Origin: JAMXLO01 sp035569235
GTDB taxonomy: Bacteria > Pseudomonadota > Alphaproteobacteria > Acetobacterales > Acetobacteraceae
Reading direction: 5' to 3'
NCBI GenBank assembly: GCA_035569235.1
Contig: DATMND010000320.1
Span: 1-5,498 of the forward strand
DNA: 5,498 bases
The notes below the pieces were generated by a model that worked only from the letters and a program-made list of their open reading frames with translations, did not search any database and was not told the DNA's origin. A program made the position numbers and the translations under genes. This document shows, piece by piece, positions 1-5,498 of this stretch. Every line of letters begins with the position of its first letter. Positions within the stretch are counted from its first letter, which is position 1.

Positions 1-531
1 CACTTTTCCCCCGGCCGTGTCGAATCCTTCGACGACAGTATGCTGCAGCACCCGGCCGCCGTGATCCTGCATGGCCCATGCGTACGCCTGCACTGTGCGC
101 TGTGGGTTCGCGTGGCCGCCGAAGCGATGCAGATAGCCGCCCGCGATGGCGTCGCCCGCCAGCGGCACCAGCTCGCGCACCTGCCTTGCATCGAGCTCTT
201 CGGACACGAAGCCTTGCCGCACCGCGTGCTGCCGCGCCTCGCCATAGCGCCGCATCTGCTCGTCATCCATCGCGATGCGAATGCGCTGGCCACGGAACTC
301 GGTCGGGTAGCCGAGCAGTTCGTCCATCATCGGCCAGAGCTGTTGTTCCTCGTGAAACAGCGGGCTGAACGGATGCGTGCAGCCGCCGCCGTTGCGGCCC
401 GACGCCTCCCAGCCGACGATCCCCTTGTCGATCACCAGAACATCGACGCCCTCGCGCGCAAGCCACCACCCGGCGGAAAGCCCGGTGGCGCCGCCGCCGA
501 CGATGACCACGGATGCCCCGTTGCTCGCCAT
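1..531 (-). CDS. FAD-dependent amino acid/amine oxidoreductase, DAO family (HcnC/SoxB/D-Hyp dehydrogenase beta-like), 3' end cut by window
   Basis: Only the first 177 codons are present; the frame is open to the left edge. Seen: an ATG at 531-529 with GGAAGG (540-545) 8 nt upstream, and an N-terminal dinucleotide-binding fold with G12-x-G14-x-x-G17 followed by an acidic residue (D35) closing the second beta strand, the usual ribose ligand of FAD. A Ser-Gly-Arg-Asn-Gly-Gly stretch at 44-49 is typical of DAO (PF01266) enzymes such as sarcosine oxidase beta and HcnC, and H140/N142/P143 resembles the DAO segment that precedes the inner FAD-domain helix. Family members oxidise secondary or primary amino acids (sarcosine, glycine, D-hydroxyproline, opines), usually as the catalytic subunit of a complex. 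It starts 1 nt after the stop of the FAD/[2Fe-2S] partner gene, so the two very likely form one complex. Family is secure; substrate (free proline/hydroxyproline, sarcosine or another imino acid) is inferred from neighbours. Full length would be about 370-420 aa. Confidence 0.88.
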   Translation of the reverse strand, partial: MASNGASVVIVGGGATGLSAGWWLAREGVDVLVIDKGIVGWEASGRNGGGCTHPFSPLFHEEQQLWPMMDELLGYPTEFRGQRIRIAMDDEQMRRYGEARQHAVRQGFVSEELDARQVRELVPLAGDAIAGGYLHRFGGHANPQRTVQAYAWAMQDHGGRVLQHTVVEGFDTAGGKV

Positions 532-532
532 C

Positions 533-2179
533 TCACTTGCCTTCCGGCGGTTCGTCATCCGCCGATCGGTCGGCGACCGTGTAGAATTGCGGCGCATCCC
601 ACCAGGGCACGTATTGCGACGGCATGCCGAACCAAGTGTCCCAATGCCGTGTCATCGCGGCGGGCTCATTTGTTTCACCAACGGCCGACAGCGGTATTGG
701 CCGCACCGGCGCGCGATGCGAGGCGAGCGGAATGTCGCGCAGCCTGACGCCCGCGCCGAGTGCAAGCAGAGCGGCGACCTGCTCGCGGCAGCGGCGGCCC
801 TGGCAAACGCCCATGCCGGCTCGCGTCAGACGTTTCACCAGGTCCGGGTTTGGCGGAGCGTCACCCAACATCTGCCGCAGCGTGCGCGTGTTGCGCCCGT
901 CGTCGGGCCAAGCGAGATAGCGCGGCGGGCGGAGTTCGAGAATCTCGCGCGCCGTGACTTCCTCGCATTGGCACACATAGGGTTCTCCCGACGCCTCCAC
1001 GACGGTCGCGCGCACCCAGTCGAGCCGATAGCCGTCGATATCATGGCCCGGTGCCTCGGCGGTCGGTGGTTCCGCTGTCGGCGCAGTTGTGTTGGCGATG
1101 CCGAGAGATGCAGCGACATCAGTCGCCGCGCGCCGGCCCTCGGCTTCGGCGGTTGCCGGATTCAGTGTCTTGGTGGGCCAGATGCCGGCGCAGTCGCCGA
1201 TGGCGTAAATGGAGGGCACCGACGTTCGGCCTGCGCCATCGACGATCGGAACGTGGCAGCCGCGTTCGGCCGAGTATTCAATGCGGCACCCGAGTGCGTC
1301 CAATAGTTCGATCACCGGCACAGCGCCAACGCCGAGCAGGACGGCGTCGCAGGCGATACGCTGGTCGCGACCCTGTAACGGCACCCCGTCCGGATCAAGC
1401 GGCGCGACGATGACCGCCTCGACGCCATCGGGACCGCCTTCCCCCCGTCGCACCGTATGGCGGCAGAGCAATCGAATGTCGGCCAACTCCGGAAGAAGCA
1501 CGTCCGGTCCGATCGCCGCGCTCGCGGTTTCGATCAAGGCGGCGATCTCGACTCCGCCCGCGCGCAGCGATCGGGCTGCGGCGAGCGCCTCGGCCGACGT
1601 GCCGAGCACGACGGCGCGTCGCACATCCAGTGCTCCGTAGCGTTCCAGCAGTCGCTGCGCCGCGGTGATGCCGAGCACGCCGGGCAGTTCCCATCCGGGG
1701 AACGCGAGCCCCATGTCGCGGCGGCCCGCCGCCACGATCACGCGGTTGCAGCCCAGCATGAAACAGCGTTCGCCATCCTGCAGACCGGCGACCGGACCGG
1801 GGAGCCAGCCGACGCTCGGTCCGTTGGCATAAATGCCCCACACGGATGTGCCCAGACGAACATCGACGCCCGCATCGAACAGCTCGGCGATCGTCGGATC
1901 ACGCGCGATGAACGCCTCCAGCATGGCGGTGCGATTGCGCGCCGCCGCGCTGAACCGCTGGCCGAAGTGCAACGGGATGTCATCTCCCATGACCGAGGCC
2001 GGCACGGGGTTCTCATCGGCGAGCACCACCTTGATGCCGAGCCGCGCTGCCTGCGCTGCAGCAGCCACGCCCGCGGGTCCCGCGCCGACCACCAGAAGCT
2101 GCGTGGTTTCCTCGACCGGCAGTTGCTTGCCGGCGATGGATTTCGGATCGCGGAAGGGCGATCCGCCCGTGCCGCTCAC
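533..2179 (-). CDS. FAD/NAD(P)-binding oxidoreductase with C-terminal BFD-like [2Fe-2S] domain (HcnB / opine oxidase A / D-Hyp dehydrogenase alpha-like)
   Basis: This 548-residue protein is probably the electron-transfer subunit partnering the DAO-type protein encoded next. Seen: an FAD-binding G32-A-G-P-A-G37 after a hydrophobic beta strand; a second Rossmann segment near 189-198 (VVLGTSAEA) that would bind NAD(P)-type nucleotide, although its glycine pattern is degenerate; an FAD-closing motif AIGDC at 326-330; an Ala/Pro/Thr-rich linker at about 361-379; then a BFD-like domain with C403-x-C405 and C459-x4-C464, the expected four ligands of a [2Fe-2S] cluster. This order matches HcnB, OoxA and the alpha subunit of D-hydroxyproline dehydrogenase. 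Unlike SoxA it has no N-terminal Fer2_4 domain and no C-terminal aminomethyltransferase domain. The start is GTG at 2179-2177, overlapping the upstream TGA by 4 nt (GTGA), suggesting translational coupling; no other in-frame start precedes the FAD motif. About 27 residues lie before the first strand. Substrate is not determinable from this subunit. Confidence 0.9.
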   Translation of the reverse strand: MSGTGGSPFRDPKSIAGKQLPVEETTQLLVVGAGPAGVAAAAQAARLGIKVVLADENPVPASVMGDDIPLHFGQRFSAAARNRTAMLEAFIARDPTIAELFDAGVDVRLGTSVWGIYANGPSVGWLPGPVAGLQDGERCFMLGCNRVIVAAGRRDMGLAFPGWELPGVLGITAAQRLLERYGALDVRRAVVLGTSAEALAAARSLRAGGVEIAALIETASAAIGPDVLLPELADIRLLCRHTVRRGEGGPDGVEAVIVAPLDPDGVPLQGRDQRIACDAVLLGVGAVPVIELLDALGCRIEYSAERGCHVPIVDGAGRTSVPSIYAIGDCAGIWPTKTLNPATAEAEGRRAATDVAASLGIANTTAPTAEPPTAEAPGHDIDGYRLDWVRATVVEASGEPYVCQCEEVTAREILELRPPRYLAWPDDGRNTRTLRQMLGDAPPNPDLVKRLTRAGMGVCQGRRCREQVAALLALGAGVRLRDIPLASHRAPVRPIPLSAVGETNEPAAMTRHWDTWFGMPSQYVPWWDAPQFYTVADRSADDEPPEGK

Positions 2180-3432
2180 GATCCTGCCGCAAGCCGCAGT
2201 GTGCCAGCCGAACCGCGATCACCCGTCGCCTGACGATCCAAATACGAGCGCACCTCGTCGCAGTACCAATCCACGAAGCGCATCACCAGCAATTCCGCCT
2301 CCTCACAATACGGCCCCGGCACATAGCCCAGCGAATTGACGCCGCGCTGGTTGTTTTCGCACAGGTTGCGATCCTGCAGGTTCGTCTTCGTCCAGAGTTC
2401 GGTCAGCTGTTCCAGGTCGTAATCCACCCCCTCGACCGCATCCTTGTGCACCAGCCATTTGGAGGTGACGACAGTCTCCTCCGGCCCTGTGGGCATCGCG
2501 CTGAACATGAACACCACATCGCTCGTGGCATGCACGAAGCAGTGCGGCTCCAGCGACCAGCGCATGGAGCCGATGTCGCCGCCCGCCGCGTCGCACATCG
2601 GCCTGGCGCAGGCAGGCGTGCCATCCATCGACAGCGTGACCGCGCCATCGTTGAGCGGGAAGCGCATCGCCTGCCACCAGTCGCCTTCCACCGGGCCGAC
2701 CGGCAGGCCGACCGCAAGCATTCTCGTCCGAAAGCGATCGAACCGTTCGACATCGGCGAACTGAACCGGACGGCGGCCCCTGACCGGAAAGGTGACGGCG
2801 AGTTCGGGATGCCGGACGGCGCAGTGATAGCACTCGCGCGCGTTCTCCATGACCAGCTTCCAGTTGGCGCGCTCCACCAATGTGCTCTCGAAGGCGAGTT
2901 TTGCCGCGCCGAGATTGTGCGGCGCCAGAAGCGGAGCGAACGCCTCCCGGAAAGCGTCGAACGGCGGCGGTTTCTCGGCCAGGCAGACGTAGATCGAACC
3001 CGTGACGGTCTCGACGTGAACCGGTCGCAGGCCATGCTCCGCGTGGTCAAGACCGGCCTGCATGCGGGGCGCATTTGCCAGCTTTCCGTCCAGGCCGTAC
3101 GACCATTGGTGATAGGGGCAGATCAGCCAGGATCGCTGCCCGTGGCCGGTTTCGCAGATCTGGGCGCCGCGGTGCCGGCAGGAGTTGTAGTGGCCGCGCA
3201 ATGTGCCGTCGTTGTCGCGCACCACCACCACCGGCGACCGTCCAATCGGGAACGCCAGATACGAACCAGGTTCCGGCAGCTCTGCCTCGAAGCCGGCCAG
3301 AATCCAGTTCCGTCCGTAGATGACCGCCAGATCGAATTCGAACACGTCGGGATCGACGTAGAACCCCTGTGGCAGCGAATGCCCAGTCTGGCGCGCCGCC
3401 AGCAGCGCGCGCATCTTTGCTAAGTCAGGCAT
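2176..3432 (-). CDS. Rieske non-heme iron oxygenase, alpha subunit (quaternary ammonium/betaine demethylase type)
   Basis: A 418-residue ring-hydroxylating-oxygenase-family protein. Seen: Rieske [2Fe-2S] ligands C85-x-H87 and C105-x2-H108, and mononuclear iron ligands H203 and H208 in an E-C-Y-H-C context, with D354 (TNLQD) the likely third ligand. E200 sits where the cluster-bridging carboxylate belongs. Known: this layout (Glu three residues before the first His, second His five later) is that of the carnitine oxygenase CntA and relatives GbcA (glycine betaine) and Stc2 (stachydrine), which hydroxylate an N-methyl group that leaves as formaldehyde. Such enzymes need a separate flavin/[2Fe-2S] reductase, not seen here. 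The chosen ATG at 3432-3430 has GGAAGGGG (3436-3443) just upstream and gives the family's usual N-terminus. The frame stays open for 34 more codons to 3534, but that extension has no family character and would run into the divergent gene. First gene of the minus-strand operon. Inferred substrate: proline betaine, hydroxyproline betaine or glycine betaine. Confidence 0.92.
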   Translation of the reverse strand: MPDLAKMRALLAARQTGHSLPQGFYVDPDVFEFDLAVIYGRNWILAGFEAELPEPGSYLAFPIGRSPVVVVRDNDGTLRGHYNSCRHRGAQICETGHGQRSWLICPYHQWSYGLDGKLANAPRMQAGLDHAEHGLRPVHVETVTGSIYVCLAEKPPPFDAFREAFAPLLAPHNLGAAKLAFESTLVERANWKLVMENARECYHCAVRHPELAVTFPVRGRRPVQFADVERFDRFRTRMLAVGLPVGPVEGDWWQAMRFPLNDGAVTLSMDGTPACARPMCDAAGGDIGSMRWSLEPHCFVHATSDVVFMFSAMPTGPEETVVTSKWLVHKDAVEGVDYDLEQLTELWTKTNLQDRNLCENNQRGVNSLGYVPGPYCEEAELLVMRFVDWYCDEVRSYLDRQATGDRGSAGTLRLAAGS

Positions 3433-3435
3433 TTG

Positions 3436-3443
3436 CCCCTTCC
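3436..3443 (-). promoter_or_regulatory. Shine-Dalgarno site of the Rieske oxygenase gene
   Basis: On the minus strand GGAAGGGG lies 3 nt before the ATG at 3432-3430, with the AAGG core about 5 nt away. This purine block decides the start: the longer open frame up to 3534 has no comparable site at an upstream start codon. Confidence 0.6.
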
Positions 3444-3470
3444 AAAATCCACGATCGGTCCGGGGGCATT

Positions 3471-3487
3471 CTGGCAGATTTCCTGCA
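3471..3487 (+). promoter_or_regulatory. Possible sigma-54 (RpoN) -24/-12 promoter for the demethylase gene
   Basis: CTGGCAGATTTCCTGCA matches the YTGGCACG-N4-TTGCW consensus at 10 of 13 defined positions, with the invariant GG (3473-3474) and GC (3485-3486) exactly 10 nt apart. Counting C3486 as -12 puts the start of transcription near 3498, leaving a 17-nt leader before the ATG at 3515. RpoN control would fit use of a betaine as nitrogen source. A sigma-54 promoter needs an enhancer-binding activator; none is encoded in the window. A chance match cannot be excluded. Confidence 0.4.
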
Positions 3488-3514
3488 CCAACGAAAACGC
3501 GAGCCTGATGCCGC

Positions 3515-4603
3515 ATGACCAGTGATCCCAGCAAAGACCCGCTGCTGCAGCCGTTTCAGCTCAGGCACCTGACGCTGCGCAACCGCCTGATGAGCACGTC
3601 GCATGAGCCGTTCTACTCCGAGGATGGCATGCCGAAGGATCGCTATCGGCTGTACCACGTCGAGAAGGCGAAGGGCGGCATCGCGCTGACCATGACCGCC
3701 GGCTCGGCGGTGGTCTCGCCCGATTCGCCGCCGGTGTTCGGCAACCTGCTCGCCTACAAGGACGAGATCGTCAGGTGGCTGGAGCGTCTGGCCGATGACT
3801 GCCACGCCCACGGTGCGGCGGTGATGATCCAGTTGACGCATCTCGGTCGGCGGACCGCCTGGAACAAGGCTGACTGGCTGCCCGTGCTGGCGCCCTCGGC
3901 GATCCGCGAACCGGCGCATCGCGCGTTTCCCAAGGCGATCGAGGACTGGGACATCAACCGGATCGTCGCCGACTACGCTGCCGCCGCCCAGCGGATGCAG
4001 GCCGCCCGGCTCGACGGCCTCGAGATCAATGCATATGGCCACCTGCCGGATCAGTTCTGGTCGCCAGCCACTAATCGTCGCGACGATGCGTATGGCGGCA
4101 ACCTGGCCAACCGGTTGCGCTTCACGCTTCGCGTCCTGGAGGCGATGCGTGCCGCGACCCGCCCGGACTTCATCATCGGCATCCGCATGGTGGCCGACGA
4201 GGATTGGGACATCGGACTTTCGCGGCAGGAGGGGATAGCGATTGCGCGCCAGCTTGTTGCGTCGGGCACGATCGACTTCCTCAACGTCATTCGCGGTCAT
4301 ATGGAAACCGATGCAGCTCTGCGGCACGTGATCCCGATCCACGGCATGCCATCGGCGCCGCACCTCGATTTCGCCGGGGAGGTGCGCGCGGCGACACGGT
4401 TCCCGGTGTTCCACGCCGCGCGCATTCAGGATGTGGCGACCGCGCGGCACGCGAGCGTCGGGCAAGCTCGACATGGTCGGGATGACGCGCGCCCACATGG
4501 CGGACCCGCATATCGCGCGACGGCTGATGGATGGGCGGGAGGCGGAGATCCGGCCCTGTGTCGGCGCCACCTATTGTCTCGATCGGATCTACGAGGGCAA
4601 TGA
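3515..4603 (+). CDS. 5' part of the demethylase as read: OYE-type FMN barrel, truncated by the frameshift
   Basis: The literal open frame encodes 362 aa ending at a TGA, but only about the first 313 residues are native; the rest is Arg/Gly-rich out-of-frame sequence. Native part: an N-terminus of OYE type (DPLLQPFQL at 8-16, LRNRLMSTSH at 21-30), a G54-G55 loop, the strand with Q106-L-T-H109 expected near FMN, and the barrel segment L177-P-D-Q-F-W-S-P-A-T-N-R-R followed by YGG at 193-195 and NRLRF at 199-203, hallmarks of the TMADH/OYE class. In that class the substrate loop ahead of the LPxQF-type motif usually carries H-G-Y; here it reads Y174-G-H176. As truncated, the product lacks the last FMN-phosphate-binding strand, the cluster cysteines and the FAD module, so it would not be expected to be active. 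No strong Shine-Dalgarno precedes the ATG; the ATG at 3508 is closed by a stop after five codons. Confidence 0.6.
   Translation: MTSDPSKDPLLQPFQLRHLTLRNRLMSTSHEPFYSEDGMPKDRYRLYHVEKAKGGIALTMTAGSAVVSPDSPPVFGNLLAYKDEIVRWLERLADDCHAHGAAVMIQLTHLGRRTAWNKADWLPVLAPSAIREPAHRAFPKAIEDWDINRIVADYAAAAQRMQAARLDGLEINAYGHLPDQFWSPATNRRDDAYGGNLANRLRFTLRVLEAMRAATRPDFIIGIRMVADEDWDIGLSRQEGIAIARQLVASGTIDFLNVIRGHMETDAALRHVIPIHGMPSAPHLDFAGEVRAATRFPVFHAARIQDVATARHASVGQARHGRDDARPHGGPAYRATADGWAGGGDPALCRRHLLSRSDLRGQ
4451..4463 (+). other. Frameshift site in the demethylase gene
   Basis: Reading the initial frame gives ...TARHAS and then non-family sequence; one base later the family segment GKLDMVGMTR begins. Restoring 2 nt after the codon at 4451-4453 gives His-Ala-x-Ala-Ser-Gly-Lys, the spacing I expect in relatives. 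Deleting one G from the run at 4460-4462 also restores the frame, but leaves the loop one residue short. A 2-nt loss is therefore the favoured cause. There is no slippery homopolymer longer than GGG. Confidence 0.7.
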
Positions 4604-5498
4604 CGCACTGTGCGTGCACAATGCAGCCACCGGACGGGAAGCGACGATGCCGCATGTCATCGCGCCGACTGATGGCCCCGGGCGGAAGGTGGTGGTGGTC
4701 GGGGCCGGCCCCGCTGGTCTGGAAGCGGCACGGGTCGCCTCCGCACGCGGTCATACCGTGACGCTGTTCGAGGCCGCGGAGAAGGCTGGCGGCCAGATCC
4801 TGCTGGCCTGCCGGATACCTCGGCGCAGGGAACTGATGGGCATCGTCGATTGGCGTCTGCAGCGACTTGCGGCGCAAGGCGTGACGCAGCGCTTCTCCAC
4901 TTACGCGGGCGTCCCGGACGTGATGGCGGAGCAGCCGGATATCGTGTTTATCGCTACGGGCGGTGTGCCGAACGCCGATATTCTGGAGCGCGGCAATGAT
5001 CTTGTCGTTTCAAGTTGGGAAATACTGTCTGGCGAGGTGAAGCCCGAGGAGCGCGTTCTGATCTTCGATGACAATGGCAGCCATCCGGCCATGCAGGCAG
5101 CGGAACTTCTGGCGGAGGCAGGCAGCTCCGTGGAAATCGTCACGCCTGAGCGCTACTTCGCCCCCGAGATGGGCGGGCTCAATCATTCCGCCTACGCCGA
5201 GATCTTCCATCGCCACGGCGTGCGCATCACCATCAACGCACGCCTGCTGTCGGTCGAGCGTGAGGGCAATGGACTCCGCGCAACCATCGGCTCTGACCAC
5301 GGGCCCGAGCGTTTCGAGCGCCTGATCGACCAGGTGGTGGTCGAGCACGGCACGCTTCCGCTGACGGATCTGTACCAGGCGCTGCGCGCGCAATCGCTCA
5401 ATCTTGGCGAAGTAGACTACACCGCGTTGCTTGCCGGCCGGGCGCAAACCGCGGTCCGTAATCGGGACGGCATGTTTCGTCTCTTCCGCATCGGCGAC
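4461..5498 (+). CDS. 3' part of the demethylase: end of FMN barrel, Fe-S segment and FAD/ADP-binding module (partial)
   Basis: Downstream of the lesion the family sequence runs 346 codons to the right edge without a stop. It opens with GKLDMVGMTRAHMADPHI (4461-4514), the final barrel strand with the FMN-phosphate arginine. Next are cysteines encoded at 4557, 4575 and 4611 (C-x5-C-x11-C), the remains of the TMADH [4Fe-4S] motif; the expected second ligand is an alanine (codon 4566). GAGPAG at 4701-4718, with an acidic residue at the end of the following strand and a GGQ turn, marks the dinucleotide-binding fold typical of TMADH and 2,4-dienoyl-CoA reductase. A second alpha/beta unit begins at about 5055 with an aspartate pair (FDDNG) as in StcD/DgcA relatives. 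No natural start belongs here; in-frame ATGs at 4431 and 4473 exist but lack good ribosome sites. The C-terminus lies outside the window. Confidence 0.65.

Larger units (their letters stand above)
3433..3514. promoter_or_regulatory. Divergent intergenic regulatory region
   Basis: These 82 bases separate the start codons of the minus-strand Rieske operon and the plus-strand demethylase gene, so they should hold the 5' signals of both. On the plus side a sigma-54-like element is visible (listed separately). On the minus side I see no convincing -35/-10 pair. A regulator shared by both directions would make sense for one pathway, but the only dyads are short: GCAG-N5-CTGC at 3474-3486 and CGATCG at 3452-3457. 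No operator is called. Confidence 0.55.
3515..5498 (+). pseudogene. TMADH-like NADH:flavin oxidoreductase (StcD/DgcA-type N-methyl demethylase), frameshifted and cut by right edge
   Basis: One gene is recognisable across two reading frames: an OYE/trimethylamine-dehydrogenase-type FMN barrel, an iron-sulfur segment, and an FAD/ADP-binding module. Family members such as StcD (N-methylproline) and DgcA (dimethylglycine) remove an N-methyl group from a tertiary amine. The first part reads from the ATG at 3515; near 4451-4463 the family sequence continues one base later (codons in phase with 4461) and then stays open to the window end. Codon use and family character are clean on both sides, so the lesion is either recent or a sequencing/assembly error. 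About 660 codons are present; I expect roughly 15-25 more beyond the edge, since the text stops at the RIGD-type motif near the FAD site. Divergent to the Rieske operon, it would act on the tertiary amine that enzyme produces. If the lesion is real, the pathway would stall at that intermediate unless a paralogue exists. Confidence 0.75.

Noticed and set aside
377..1306. Plus-strand open frame (309 codons) opposite the left-hand genes
   Set aside because: Spans the junction of two genuine minus-strand genes and shows no domain; a composition artefact.
2446..3423. Long plus-strand open frame (325 codons) opposite the Rieske gene
   Set aside because: Antisense to the Rieske ligand motifs; its His/Arg-rich composition looks like a complement of real coding sequence.
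3474..3486. GCAG-N5-CTGC dyad as a regulator operator
   Set aside because: Only 4-bp arms with no extension outward, and it coincides with the sigma-54-like element, which explains the GG/GC bases.
3444..3500. Sigma-70 promoter for the Rieske operon on the minus strand
   Set aside because: TTGGTG and CAGAAT-like hexamers exist but are only 12 nt apart; no other pair had acceptable spacing.
3433..3534. 34-codon N-terminal extension of the Rieske gene
   Set aside because: The extra residues lack family character, overlap the start of the divergent gene, and the ATG at 3432 has a good ribosome site and gives the normal N-terminus.
4445..4470. Programmed +1 ribosomal frameshifting as explanation of the phase change
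   Set aside because: No slippery sequence, rare-codon stop context or stimulatory element is evident, and a +1 shift would leave the loop one residue short of the expected spacing.
3425..4570. Long minus-strand open frame (381 codons) opposite the demethylase
   Set aside because: Arg/Pro-rich translation without a recognisable fold, antisense to a clear OYE-family gene; typical high-GC shadow frame.

Overview
The window is a high-GC, gene-dense piece of a bacterial chromosome or large replicon. Base composition, codon use and gene families suit a proteobacterium; an alphaproteobacterium (Rhizobiales or Acetobacteraceae type) or a Burkholderia-like betaproteobacterium is most likely. No RNA gene, mobile element, CRISPR array or terminator was found.

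Layout: two divergent transcription units leave an 82-base intergenic region at 3433-3514. To the left, on the minus strand, is a tightly packed three-gene operon: (1) a Rieske non-heme iron oxygenase alpha subunit of the quaternary-amine demethylase type (3432 down to 2176); (2) an FAD/NAD-binding oxidoreductase with a C-terminal BFD-like [2Fe-2S] domain, resembling the HcnB / opine oxidase A / D-hydroxyproline dehydrogenase alpha group (2179 down to 533); (3) a DAO-fold FAD oxidoreductase resembling HcnC / SoxB / D-hydroxyproline dehydrogenase beta (531 down to the left edge, incomplete). Genes 1 and 2 overlap by 4 nt (GTGA); genes 2 and 3 are 1 nt apart. To the right, on the plus strand, is a trimethylamine-dehydrogenase-like NADH:flavin oxidoreductase of the StcD (N-methylproline demethylase) / DgcA (dimethylglycine demethylase) type, from 3515 past the right edge.

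Read together, the genes look like a catabolic cassette for a methylated quaternary amino acid. The Rieske oxygenase would remove the first N-methyl group from a betaine, the flavin demethylase the second from the tertiary amine, and the two flavoprotein subunits would oxidise the freed amino or imino acid. Proline betaine (stachydrine) or hydroxyproline betaine fits best because the last pair resembles D-hydroxyproline dehydrogenase. Glycine betaine (GbcA, DgcA, sarcosine oxidase logic) remains possible. The substrate is inferred, not shown by the sequence.

The most notable points are a frameshift near 4451-4463 that breaks the right-hand demethylase, best explained by loss of 2 nt; a good sigma-54-like -24/-12 element just upstream of that gene; a TMADH-type cluster motif with only three of its four cysteines; and no recognisable reductase for the Rieske oxygenase within the window.
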